Source: Pseudomonas sp. GM79 | GTDB lineage: Bacteria; Pseudomonadota; Gammaproteobacteria; Pseudomonadales; Pseudomonadaceae | Direction: 5' to 3' | NCBI RefSeq assembly: GCF_000282495.1 | Contig: NZ_AKJE01000081.1 | Coordinates: forward strand, 1-54,800 | Length of the DNA: 54,800 bases | Part shown: positions 1 to 7,816 of the stretch, piece after piece | Layout of the letters: every line of letters starts with the position of its first letter | How positions within the stretch are numbered: position 1 is the first letter of the stretch | Notes under the pieces: model-generated | Told to the model about the DNA's origin: nothing | The model's input: the letters and a program-made list of their open reading frames with translations, nothing else | Database searches by the model: none | Program-made: the position numbers and the translations under genes

Positions 1-1
1 G

Positions 2-682
2 GAGTTGTCCCTGCCGATCGGCTTGACCGGCCAGGAGGTCGAGCGGCTGGATACCCTGATCGTTCAGCGGGTAAAGGTGAAAAAAGGTGCCGCCCTGTAC
101 CGGGCCGGTGATCCGTTGCGCTCGCTGTATGCGGTACGCATTGGTGCATTCAAGACCAGCATGCTGTCGGTCGATGGCCGCGAGCAGGTGACCGGTTTTC
201 AGATACCCGGCGAGATGCTCGGTCTGGACGCCATCAGCGACGATCGGCACACCTGCAGCGCCTTTGCCCTGGAAGACAGCGAAGTCTGCCCCCTGCACTA
301 CGCACAACTGGAGAAACTCGCCCAGGAGTTGCCCTCACTGCAACACAACATGAACAAGCTCCTGAGCCGGGAAATCGTTCGTGATCACAGCATGCTCATG
401 ATGATGGGCAACATGAACTCCGATGAACGCCTGGCGGCCTTCCTGCTGAACCTGTCGCAACGGCTGAGCATTCGCGGGTACTCGTCCAGAGACTTCGTGC
501 TGAAGATGCGCCGTGAAGAGATCGGCTCGTATCTGGGCCTGCGCCTGGAAACCATCTGCCGGGGCATCGCTCATCTGCGGGATCAGGGGTTGGTCGAGAT
601 TTGCGGGCGTAACGTCAAAGTCCTGAATCTGGACGGGCTCAAGCAATTGGTCGTCGGCTGTCACCGGCAGTCGCCCCCCTGA
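2..682 (+). CDS. FNR/Anr-family regulator, 5' end outside window
   Basis: Cytoplasmic Crp/Fnr-type transcription factor, partial at its N terminus (frame open from base 2, true start upstream). The visible part has the cyclic-nucleotide-fold beta-roll (about residues 15-110), a dimer helix and a C-terminal winged HTH (about 165-215, RREEIGSYLGL...ETICR). It aligns over its whole length with E. coli FNR. The position of FNR Cys29 (LCIP) is Ser here (LSLP), while the equivalent of Cys122 is kept (SEVC). In the recognition helix the usual ETxSR reads ETICR. The remaining cluster cysteines would lie before the window, so oxygen sensing cannot be judged fully. The next gene starts 33 bases downstream on the same strand. 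Family assignment is secure; direct regulation of the Anr-like boxes at 2.7 kb is inference. Confidence 0.9.
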   Translation, partial: ELSLPIGLTGQEVERLDTLIVQRVKVKKGAALYRAGDPLRSLYAVRIGAFKTSMLSVDGREQVTGFQIPGEMLGLDAISDDRHTCSAFALEDSEVCPLHYAQLEKLAQELPSLQHNMNKLLSREIVRDHSMLMMMGNMNSDERLAAFLLNLSQRLSIRGYSSRDFVLKMRREEIGSYLGLRLETICRGIAHLRDQGLVEICGRNVKVLNLDGLKQLVVGCHRQSPP

Positions 683-715
683 CGCCCCAGGTGCATCGGC
701 TTTTGGAGAATTATC

Positions 716-1699
716 ATGCGCGCGATGGTTTTGCATGCCCCCGGCCAGCCGCTGCAACGGGAGGAGCGTGCCATCCCGATACCCGACGCACACCAACTGT
801 TAATCAAAGTCCTGGCCTGTGGCGTGTGCCGCACCGACCTGCATCTGGTGGATGGTGAATTGCCGCAAGCAGTGCTGCCGCGGGTGCCGGGCCATGAAAT
901 CGTCGGTGAAGTGACGGCGGTGGGTGCCAACGTCGCGCCCGACTGTATCGGTAAGCGCGTGGGCGTTCCCTGGCTCGGCTGGACGTGCGGTGAGTGCACA
1001 TTCTGCCGCTCGGGCCGGGAGAACCTCTGCGATCGCGCCCGGTTCACCGGCTGTCACCTGGATGGCGGTTATGCCGAGTACACCGTTGCCGACGCCCATT
1101 TCTGTTTTCCCATCCCGGACGCGCTCTCGGCCGCCGAAGCCGCACCGTTACTGTGTGCCGGGCTGATCGGTTTTCGCGCCTTGCAAATGGCCAAAGGGGC
1201 GCGTCATCTGGGTCTCTATGGCTTCGGCGCGGCGGCGCATCTGGCAATTCAGGTGGCACGGGGCCGGGGGCAGCAGGTGTATGCCTTCACCCGTCCGGGC
1301 GACAGCGAGGGCCAGGCCTATGCCCGAACCCTGGGCGCCGAATGGGCAGGCCCCTCGGATCAACCGCCGCCTCACCCGCTCGACGCCAGCCTGATCTTCG
1401 CCCCCGTCGGTGCGCTGGTGCCACCGGCGCTGGAGGCCACCGTCAAGGGTGGCTGTGTGATTTGCGCGGGCATCCACATGAGCGACATCCCCAGCTTCCC
1501 TTATCGATTGCTGTGGGGCGAACGCAGCATCCGTTCAGTGGCAAACCTGACTCGCGAGGACGGCACGGCGTTTTTTGCAGAGCTGCGTCATACGCCCGTG
1601 CACAGCGATGTCACCTGTTTCGCCCTGGACGATGCCAATCAGGCACTGGCCAGCCTGCGGACCGGTCAGATCAAAGGCGCGATTGTGCTCATCCCCTGA
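716..1699 (+). CDS. zinc-dependent alcohol dehydrogenase family protein
   Basis: Cytosolic medium-chain NAD(P)-dependent alcohol dehydrogenase of 327 residues. The catalytic zinc ligands Cys38 (GVCRTD) and His60 (GHE) are visible, as are the structural zinc cysteines 91, 94, 97 and 105. A Rossmann segment (GLYGFGAA) starts near residue 164. The ATG follows a GGAG Shine-Dalgarno (TTTTGGAGAATTATC). It lies 33 bases after the FNR-like regulator, and its 3' end overlaps the convergent universal stress gene by 11 bases. Fermentative alcohol/aldehyde interconversion is the family role. The neighbours suggest a low-oxygen function, but no Anr box was found directly upstream. Confidence 0.93.
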   Translation: MRAMVLHAPGQPLQREERAIPIPDAHQLLIKVLACGVCRTDLHLVDGELPQAVLPRVPGHEIVGEVTAVGANVAPDCIGKRVGVPWLGWTCGECTFCRSGRENLCDRARFTGCHLDGGYAEYTVADAHFCFPIPDALSAAEAAPLLCAGLIGFRALQMAKGARHLGLYGFGAAAHLAIQVARGRGQQVYAFTRPGDSEGQAYARTLGAEWAGPSDQPPPHPLDASLIFAPVGALVPPALEATVKGGCVICAGIHMSDIPSFPYRLLWGERSIRSVANLTREDGTAFFAELRHTPVHSDVTCFALDDANQALASLRTGQIKGAIVLIP

Positions 1700-2609
1700 T
1701 ACGCGATCCCGGCTGCTTGACCGCCAGAATACTGCCCGGCACCGAGTAAAGCGCTCGTTCCGTGTTGCTGCCGATCAACCGATCGAACCCCACCCGATGC
1801 ACCGTTCCCATTACAACGACATCGACCAGATACTCCTCGACAAACTCACTCAGCACCGGCGCCGGCAGGCCCATGATGAAATGCCGGCGCTCCGGTGGCA
1901 CGCCATAGCGATCGGCCAGGCTGACAAACGTCTGGTGCAGGGATTGCCGCAGCTCCTCCATGAAGTCCACGTTCCACCCACCGCTGACCAAGGGCGCATC
2001 GCCATTGAAGGCCGGCGACAAGTCATACGCGTACAGCAGATGCAACGGTACATCGCATTGCAGGGCCAGTGCATTCGCCGATTGAATGATGGTGTCGTTG
2101 AGGCCACTGATTTGCGTCGAGGGGTCGAACGGATCCACTGCCGCCACGATCCGGTGCGGCAAAGCGTGACGGGCCTCATTGACCAGATGCACCGGCACTT
2201 GGCATTCGCGCAGCAGATGGCAATCCAGAGGGGTGACAAACACGCGCTTGAGCAGCGGCTCCAGCGTGACGTCCTTGATCAGCAGGTCGGGCTTGAGATC
2301 TTCGACGCACCTCAGGATGTCCAGCAATGGATGAGTGGTAAAGACCACTTCCACGCTCACTTTCAGTCCCTCACCGCTGAGGCGCTGAATTTCTTCCGCC
2401 ATCCAGCGGCGATAGCGGCGCAGATAGCGCTGGTACTCCGCCTCATCGGTTTTTTCTTCCCACAAATGGATGATCGGGGCCGGTTCTATGAACGCCCGCA
2501 CATCCAGAATCGCCCCGCTGACCTTGGCGAGGGCAACGGCGCGCTGCAAGGCCGGGGATTGGTACAGGGTTCGGTCGGCGATCAGCAACACACGTTGATA
2601 TTGACCCAT
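1689..2609 (-). CDS. universal stress protein with two Usp domains
   Basis: A 306-residue protein made of two tandem UspA folds (about 1-150 and 155-300). The second ends in the nucleotide-binding signature MGTVHRVGFDRLIGSN, matching G-x2-G-x9-G(S/N). Cytoplasmic. Pseudomonas Usp proteins of this kind help survival without oxygen and several are Anr-dependent (established for P. aeruginosa paralogues). The ATG is preceded by GAGGTG. Two Anr-like palindromes lie 74-134 bases upstream, in the intergenic region shared with the divergent GNAT gene, which supports oxygen-controlled expression. Convergent with and overlapping the alcohol dehydrogenase stop. Confidence 0.93.
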   Translation of the reverse strand: MGQYQRVLLIADRTLYQSPALQRAVALAKVSGAILDVRAFIEPAPIIHLWEEKTDEAEYQRYLRRYRRWMAEEIQRLSGEGLKVSVEVVFTTHPLLDILRCVEDLKPDLLIKDVTLEPLLKRVFVTPLDCHLLRECQVPVHLVNEARHALPHRIVAAVDPFDPSTQISGLNDTIIQSANALALQCDVPLHLLYAYDLSPAFNGDAPLVSGGWNVDFMEELRQSLHQTFVSLADRYGVPPERRHFIMGLPAPVLSEFVEEYLVDVVVMGTVHRVGFDRLIGSNTERALYSVPGSILAVKQPGSRIRG

Positions 2610-2682
2610 AACACACCTCGATTCGGTGCCGGTCCAAAGCGCCGGTATGTTCCCAGACTGCGCTCGTTGCTCCCTACCCCGG

Positions 2683-2696
2683 TTGATTTACATCAG
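2683..2696. promoter_or_regulatory. Anr/FNR-type box 1
   Basis: TTGATTTACATCAG matches the consensus TTGAT-N4-ATCAA at 9 of 10 defined positions. It sits in the divergent usp/GNAT intergenic region, about 80 bases from the usp start. Binding is inferred from the match and the context. Confidence 0.75.
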
Positions 2697-2729
2697 ATGC
2701 GAGCGTTTGAGCCTGCCTGTCACGAGTGT

Positions 2730-2743
2730 CTGATCCAGATCAG
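2730..2743. promoter_or_regulatory. Anr/FNR-type box 2
   Basis: CTGATCCAGATCAG is a perfect inverted repeat and matches TTGAT-N4-ATCAA at 8 of 10 positions. Its centre (2736.5) is about 41.5 bases before a plausible start at 2778, with a weak -10 (TAAAAA, 2765-2770). That is the spacing of a class II activation site for the GNAT gene at 2833. Confidence 0.65.
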
Positions 2744-2832
2744 ATTCAAGCGCCGCCGGCGGCGTAAAAAGAAATGAACCGCGTGGTTCGTTGCGACGCG
2801 CGAGCCTTTCAACCCGGATGGAGAATTGCACC

Positions 2833-3396
2833 ATGCTCACTGTTAAAGACCACAATGACCGAGCGGCTGCCGCCTACGCTGCCGTCTCCGGACAGTACTG
2901 GATTGAAGCGCTCAGGGACGGGCGCCATGTGCTGATCCGGCCGCTGACAGAAAAAGACCGCGAACGTGAATATGCTTTTATCAAGCAGCTGTCCCCGGAG
3001 TCGCGGCACATGCGCTTTCTGGCGCAAGTCAATGAGCCCGGCACGGCCATGCTCGACCAGTTGATGGATGTCGACGGCAAGAAGCGGTTGGCTTACATCG
3101 CCCTGGTCCATGACAACGGCAAACTGATTGAAATCGGTGTCAGCCGCTATGCCGCCACCGCCGACAACGAGTGTGAATGTGCCGTGACGATTGCCGATGA
3201 ATACCAGCATCTGGGCTTGGGCACGACGCTGATGGAGCATTTGATCAAGGCCGCGCGCAAGAATGGTTTTCGTCAGATGTATTCCGTCGACGCCGCCAGC
3301 AATGCCCCCATGCGCGATTTGGCCAAAGCCTTGGGCTTTGAGACCCGTCACGATCCCGATGACAGTCGTCAGGTCATTCATAGTCTCTATCTGTAA
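2833..3396 (+). CDS. GNAT-family N-acetyltransferase
   Basis: A 187-residue acetyltransferase of the kind fused to acyl-CoA-synthetase-like domains in protein acetylases, here free-standing. The fold runs from RHVLIRPLTEKD through the acetyl-CoA loop region (EYQHLGLGTTLM) to a C-terminal ALGFETR strand. The ATG at 2833 is chosen because GGATGGAG lies about ten bases upstream; an in-frame ATG at 2818 and one at 2791 have no ribosome site. Two Anr-like boxes upstream suggest shared low-oxygen control with the divergent usp gene. Substrate unknown; protein lysine acetylation is only an inference from family resemblance. Confidence 0.88.
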   Translation: MLTVKDHNDRAAAAYAAVSGQYWIEALRDGRHVLIRPLTEKDREREYAFIKQLSPESRHMRFLAQVNEPGTAMLDQLMDVDGKKRLAYIALVHDNGKLIEIGVSRYAATADNECECAVTIADEYQHLGLGTTLMEHLIKAARKNGFRQMYSVDAASNAPMRDLAKALGFETRHDPDDSRQVIHSLYL

Positions 3397-3398
3397 AA

Positions 3399-3438
3399 AA
3401 ACGCCCCTCGGCGTCATTGGATCCGCCGAGGGGTGTTT
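3399..3438 (+). terminator. Rho-independent terminator, probably bidirectional
   Basis: A 13-14 bp GC-rich stem (ACGCCCCTCGGCG paired with CGCCGAGGGGTGT, one G-U) around a ten-base loop. It is flanked by an A-run and followed by T-rich sequence. It starts three bases after the GNAT stop. Confidence 0.88.
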
Positions 3439-3625
3439 CAACACTCAGGGCTCTAACAACGAGTGCCGACCCGCCGTTCGGTGTTTTTTTCAACGGTGTC
3501 CGCCAACAACGCTAGGCTTACAAACAATGTGGTGATCATCGCCATTTTGCAGGGAGCGCAAAAATGGAAATCATTAACCGTTGGCAAAACCTCTCCCTCA
3601 GGATGGCCCAGGGAGGAATGCCGCA

Positions 3626-5446
3626 ATGAAGCTTTCCAATCATTACAAATGGACAGCCTTGGGCGCCATTGCGCTGACCCTTTTCAGCGTATTGATATTT
3701 TTGCTGATCAAATCCTATTCCTACGACACATCGACCTACTTCGAGTCCCGCGACTTCGTTCGCCAACTCAAGCAGTTCGATGCCAACTGGAACGTGAAGA
3801 TTCTGAGAGCCAAAATCGGCCTGAACGACAATTTGTTTCTGGGAGCACCCGCTGAAGCAGAACAGCGATGGGCGCAGCTCGACAACCTCAATACAACCGG
3901 CCCCCTCTCGACCCTTTGGCAAACTCGACGCCAGGGTTATCTGGATGCGTTAGAAAACAAAACCCGACTGGTTGAGCAATTCAAACAGCACAACACGGCC
4001 TTGCGAATATCATTCGAGGCCCTGCCTGAGCTGGAAGATAACATTCGGGTGTTGCTGGAAGATTTCAACGACAAACGCCCGAAAGTGGATGCTGTGGCGG
4101 CCTCAGTGGTGTTCGATGTTACGTTGGATACCCTTGAATACGCCCTCTATGTCTCCAGCGAAAGGGCCGAGGAAATCTCCGGACATATGAAGTACCTGAA
4201 TGACTACATCAATCAACTGCCGCTCGAACAGCGCCCGCCTTTCACTGCCTTTGTAGACGCGGTGAATGCCATTGTTCGAGAACAGCCCATCGTCAATGAT
4301 CTGCTTGATCGCATCAGTGTGATTCCGGTCGCACGGCAGTTGGACAGCATCAACGAATTATTGAACGAGAAACAACGGCGCACCAGCGCGACAGACCGCC
4401 AATATCACCTTTACCTGGGCATATGCGCCGGCATCATGGCGCTGCTGTTGTTGTATCTGGCCGGCCGCCTGATTCGCAGTTATGCCCTGATCAACAAAAT
4501 GAACAGTGAGTTGCAAACGGCAAACGAGCGACTGGAACAACGCGTCGAAGAACGCACCCGCGAACTGCTGGAAGCCGAGCGCGAACTGGTCGATGCCGCG
4601 CGAATGGCCGGCATGGCAGAGATCGCGACCAATGTGCTGCACAACGTCGGCAATGTGCTGAACAGCGTTAACGTCTCGGCAGATGTAATCACCCGCAAAT
4701 TGGCAGCCAGTAAAACCCTCGGCCTGGGTAAAGCGGTGAAAATGATGAACGAACATGCCGAAGACCTGGGGCAGTTCATCACGTGCGATGAAAAAGGCAA
4801 ATTGCTCCCCCTTTACCTCAATCAACTGGTCGACTCCATCGCGAACGAGCAATCGAGCATCGTTGACGAGCTGTCGCAACTGACCAAAAGCATCGATCAC
4901 ATCAAGGACATCGTTTCCACTCAACAGGCCTATGCCGGTGCGGCCAGGCTGGTCGAGCCGTTGAACGTCGTCGATCTGTTCGAGGATGCGTTACGCATGA
5001 ATTCCGGCGCCTTGAGCCGGCACCATGTCGTCGTCACCAAGGACTACCAGGACGCGCCGACGATCATCGGCGACAAACACCGGCTGCTGTTGATCCTGAT
5101 CAACCTGATCAGCAATGCCAAATATGCAATGTCCAAGGTCAGCGACCATCAGCGCCATATGACGCTGGGCGTCAAGATTATCGATAACGCAATACTGCGC
5201 CTCAGCGTAGAGGATCAGGGCGAAGGAATCGCGGCCGAGAACTTGACCCGAATCTTCAATCACGGCTTCACCACCCGCAAGGAAGGTCACGGTTTTGGCC
5301 TGCACAGTTGTGCGCTCGCGGCGGTGGAGATGAATGGGCACCTTCGCGTCCATAGTAATGGACCGGGCAAGGGGGCGCTTTTCACCCTGGAGATTCCGCT
5401 GGAGACTGCCGACGCATTGCCGGCAGCTGGAATGTCAGTCAGTTAA
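3626..5446 (+). CDS. membrane sensor histidine kinase, orphan
   Basis: A 606-residue inner-membrane sensor kinase. Order: TM1 (about 7-29, WTALGAIALTLFSVLIFLLI); an extracytoplasmic alpha-helical sensor of about 235 residues resembling the DAHL type; TM2 (about 268-288); a coiled coil (NSELQTANERLEQRVEERTR); an H-box with the variant LHNVGNVLNS (phospho-His near 338); then a HATPase with N-box (LINLISNAKYAM, near 493), G1 (EDQGEGI) and G2 (GHGFGLH, near 555). The ATG at 3626 has GGGAGGA eight bases upstream. No response regulator is adjacent, so partner and signal are unknown. It is flanked by a terminator and a REP pair, so probably monocistronic. Confidence 0.9.
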   Translation: MKLSNHYKWTALGAIALTLFSVLIFLLIKSYSYDTSTYFESRDFVRQLKQFDANWNVKILRAKIGLNDNLFLGAPAEAEQRWAQLDNLNTTGPLSTLWQTRRQGYLDALENKTRLVEQFKQHNTALRISFEALPELEDNIRVLLEDFNDKRPKVDAVAASVVFDVTLDTLEYALYVSSERAEEISGHMKYLNDYINQLPLEQRPPFTAFVDAVNAIVREQPIVNDLLDRISVIPVARQLDSINELLNEKQRRTSATDRQYHLYLGICAGIMALLLLYLAGRLIRSYALINKMNSELQTANERLEQRVEERTRELLEAERELVDAARMAGMAEIATNVLHNVGNVLNSVNVSADVITRKLAASKTLGLGKAVKMMNEHAEDLGQFITCDEKGKLLPLYLNQLVDSIANEQSSIVDELSQLTKSIDHIKDIVSTQQAYAGAARLVEPLNVVDLFEDALRMNSGALSRHHVVVTKDYQDAPTIIGDKHRLLLILINLISNAKYAMSKVSDHQRHMTLGVKIIDNAILRLSVEDQGEGIAAENLTRIFNHGFTTRKEGHGFGLHSCALAAVEMNGHLRVHSNGPGKGALFTLEIPLETADALPAAGMSVS

Positions 5447-5458
5447 GCCACAAAACCT

Positions 5459-5546
5459 GTGGGAGCGGGCTTGCTCGCGAAGAGGGAGTGTCAGTCGACA
5501 TTGATGTTGCCTGACACACCGCCTTCGCGAGCAAGCCCGCTCCCAC
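5459..5546. repeat. REP pair (REPIN), GTGGGAG-out orientation
   Basis: Two inverted copies of the REP core (GTGGGAGCGGGCTTGCTCGCG...CGAGCAAGCCCGCTCCCAC) around an about 40-base spacer, with an outer conserved flank (ATTGCGCTTGACTGACTGGC) to the right. It lies between the convergent kinase and aldo/keto reductase genes, where it may act as a 3' boundary. Confidence 0.95.
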
Positions 5547-5592
5547 ATGGATTGCGCTTGACTGACTGGCATTAATCGCCCCACCAACGGGC

Positions 5593-6528
5593 CTACCCCA
5601 CCAAGGCCATCAACTGTTGGCGTTGCGCATCCGTCAGCATCGGGCCTGCACCTGCACCGGCGTTTTCCGCCATGTAACGCGGGTTGCTCGTGCCGGGGAT
5701 GACACAGGTCACCGCCGGATGAGCCAGCAGGAACTTGAGCGCCAATTGCGCCCAGCTAATGACCCCCACTTGCGCGGCCCATCCCGGCAGCGGTTTGCCT
5801 TTCAATCGCGCGAGCAGGTCACCGCCACCGAAAGGCCGATTGCAGATCACCGCCACGCCGCGCTCGCGACACAGCGGCAGGATTCGTTTCTCGACGCCGC
5901 GGTCGTCCAGGGCATAGTTGATCTGCAAAAAGTCCAGCGGCTCGGCTTTCAACACGGCCTCCACTTCGTCATACGCCGACGCCGTGTAATGGGTGATGCC
6001 GATGTAGCGGATGCGCCCTTCTGCCTTCCATTGGCGCAGAATGGGCAGGTGGATTTTCCAGTCCAGCAGGTTGTGAATCTGCATCAGATCGATACGGTCT
6101 GTCTGCAACAGCTTGAACGACTGTTCCATCTGCGCGATGCCTTCTTCGCGACCCTGGGTCCAGACCTTGGTGGCCAGAAACGCAGGCGAACGAGGCCGAT
6201 GGATCGACAGCAACTCACCGGTCGTCTGCTCGGCACGACCATACATCGGCGAGCTGTCGATCACCGTGCCGCCCTTCTCGAACAACGCGATGAGCACGGC
6301 GGGCAGTTGCTTGTAGGCGGCGTCGGAAGGCGCGACATCAAAGCCGCGATAGGTGCCCAACCCGACTATGGGTAACGGCTCGTTGCTGGAAGGAATGGCT
6401 CGGGTCAGCATGTTCTTGCCTCCTGTTTCCGTCGACGGCGCCGATGCGGCATAGGCCGGATCGAAGGTGAAGACCGCCGAAACACCGGCAGCCAGCGTGA
6501 GTATTTTTCTACGGCTGAAAACAATCAT
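5593..6528 (-). CDS. aldo/keto reductase with Tat-type signal
   Basis: A 311-residue AKR TIM-barrel. Visible active-site elements are Asp/Tyr (DSSPMYGRAE), Lys (ATKVW) and His (MQIHNL). The N terminus MIVFSRRKILTLAAG matches a twin-arginine signal and is followed by an AYA-A cleavage-like site, so export to the periplasm is likely. An alternative in-frame ATG at 6411 has a perfect AGGAGG eight bases upstream and would give a 272-residue cytoplasmic form. The longer start is preferred because of the Tat motif, although its ribosome site is weak. Frame upstream of 6528 runs into a REP pair and is not coding. Substrate unknown. Confidence 0.85.
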   Translation of the reverse strand: MIVFSRRKILTLAAGVSAVFTFDPAYAASAPSTETGGKNMLTRAIPSSNEPLPIVGLGTYRGFDVAPSDAAYKQLPAVLIALFEKGGTVIDSSPMYGRAEQTTGELLSIHRPRSPAFLATKVWTQGREEGIAQMEQSFKLLQTDRIDLMQIHNLLDWKIHLPILRQWKAEGRIRYIGITHYTASAYDEVEAVLKAEPLDFLQINYALDDRGVEKRILPLCRERGVAVICNRPFGGGDLLARLKGKPLPGWAAQVGVISWAQLALKFLLAHPAVTCVIPGTSNPRYMAENAGAGAGPMLTDAQRQQLMALVG

Positions 6529-6559
6529 AGGCAAAGACCAGTCAGTAACACGCAACCCT

Positions 6560-6647
6560 GTGGGAGCGGGCTTGCTCGCGAAGACGGCGGCACAGTCAAC
6601 ATTGATGCTGCCTGACACACCGCTTTCGCGAGCAAGCCCGCTCCCAC
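6560..6647. repeat. REP pair (REPIN), GTGGGAG-out orientation
   Basis: Same architecture as the copy at 5459-5546, with the spacer type ACGGCGGCACAGTCAACATT shared with 28489-28576. It sits in the promoter-side gap between the divergent aldo/keto reductase and alpha/beta hydrolase genes, unlike the usual 3' placement. Confidence 0.95.
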
Positions 6648-6759
6648 AGGAATTGCGCTTGATTGACTGACATTGGGCACCTCTCCTGTACAGCTGAATT
6701 TGCTGAACTACACTTTGGCCGCACTCAGGCAATAGCTGTCTCAAGGCCCAAAGCAGTCC

Positions 6760-7548
6760 ATGTCGTCCACTAAACTTAGTCGAATGTCGCGCCCCCTGAT
6801 GTCTCTCTTCGCTTTCATTGCAATTGCGTACCTGGTGCTCTGCTCGGCGTTGTTCGTGTTTCAACGCGCCCTCATCTACTACCCGCAACCACGCGCCATC
6901 GACTCACCCGAAACACTGCTGACGCTGCAAGTCGCCGATGCGCAGGTGCTGGTGACCGTCAGGCCACACGACGGCCCGAAGGCGTTGATCTACTTTGGTG
7001 GCAATGCCGAGGATGTTTCCCGCAGCCTGCCCGGGTTTTCGCAGGCCTTTGCGGATCATGCGATCTACTTGCTGCATTACCGAGGCTACGGTGGCAGTTC
7101 CGGGTCGCCGTCCGAGGAGGCGATTCAGCAAGATGCCATGACCTTGTTCGACATGGTTTACAACACCCATACCAATATTGCGGTAGTCGGGCGCAGCCTC
7201 GGTTCCGGTGTCGCCGTGCGCCTCGCCAGCCAACGCCCGGCCTCGCGGCTGATCCTGATCACGCCCTACAACAGCCTTGAAGACCTCGCCGCCCGCCAGT
7301 TCCGCTGGTTCCCGGTGAAGTGGCTGCTTCGGGACAAGTTCGAATCCTGGAAATACGCCGCTCACATCACCGTACCGACACTGTTGATTGCCGCCGAGCA
7401 CGACGAAGTCATACCGCGCTCAAGCACGGACCAGCTCTACACCCATTTCGCCAAGGGCGTGGCCTCGCTGCAAGTGATACCGGGCACGGGCCACAACTCG
7501 ATCTCCGAAAGCCCCCTATACCTGAAGATGCTGGGTGCAGGGCTGTGA
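6760..7548 (+). CDS. membrane-anchored alpha/beta hydrolase (BEM46-like)
   Basis: A 262-residue serine hydrolase with an N-terminal anchor (about residues 12-34, LFAFIAIAYLVLCSALFVFQ). It has a nucleophile elbow GRSLGSG, an acidic residue in AEHDEVIP and a catalytic His in GTGHNSIS. The catalytic domain is expected to face the periplasm or membrane surface. The ATG at 6760 has only a weak upstream ribosome site; ATG 6784 is an alternative start. Length and layout fit the BEM46/ABHD-like family, whose bacterial substrates are largely undefined. It stands alone between a REP pair and the sugar operon. Confidence 0.88.
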   Translation: MSSTKLSRMSRPLMSLFAFIAIAYLVLCSALFVFQRALIYYPQPRAIDSPETLLTLQVADAQVLVTVRPHDGPKALIYFGGNAEDVSRSLPGFSQAFADHAIYLLHYRGYGGSSGSPSEEAIQQDAMTLFDMVYNTHTNIAVVGRSLGSGVAVRLASQRPASRLILITPYNSLEDLAARQFRWFPVKWLLRDKFESWKYAAHITVPTLLIAAEHDEVIPRSSTDQLYTHFAKGVASLQVIPGTGHNSISESPLYLKMLGAGL

Positions 7549-7816
7549 AGTCAGCGCATCAGGAGACAGTCACAAAATCGACATGAATGCTTAACGTTTT
7601 TTTTACAACCCAGCAGGCACGTTATGCGTGGCTGCGGGTGCTGCGGCTCATGATGAGCATCGCGCGGGCCTTTGATAAAACAATGGAGCAAGGCATGGAG
7701 CCAACGGTGATATCGACCCAAACACATACGCTGATCAGCACGCACTCAGGGGTGAATGTCATGCAAAGGCCTCCTTTGCGCACGGCGGGGATTGGTCGCG
7801 CACAGGCGCGGGCCTC

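Noticed and set aside
682..716. Anr box before the alcohol dehydrogenase
   Set aside because: No TTGAT-N4-ATCAA-like sequence in the 33-base gap; transcription probably continues from the regulator gene.
1575..2777. 400-codon plus-strand open frame
   Set aside because: Antisense to the universal stress protein and starting inside the alcohol dehydrogenase; His/Gln/Arg-rich shadow.
6529..6888. N-terminal extension of the aldo/keto reductase frame
   Set aside because: It would translate through a REP pair and lies before the Tat-type start; no ribosome site.
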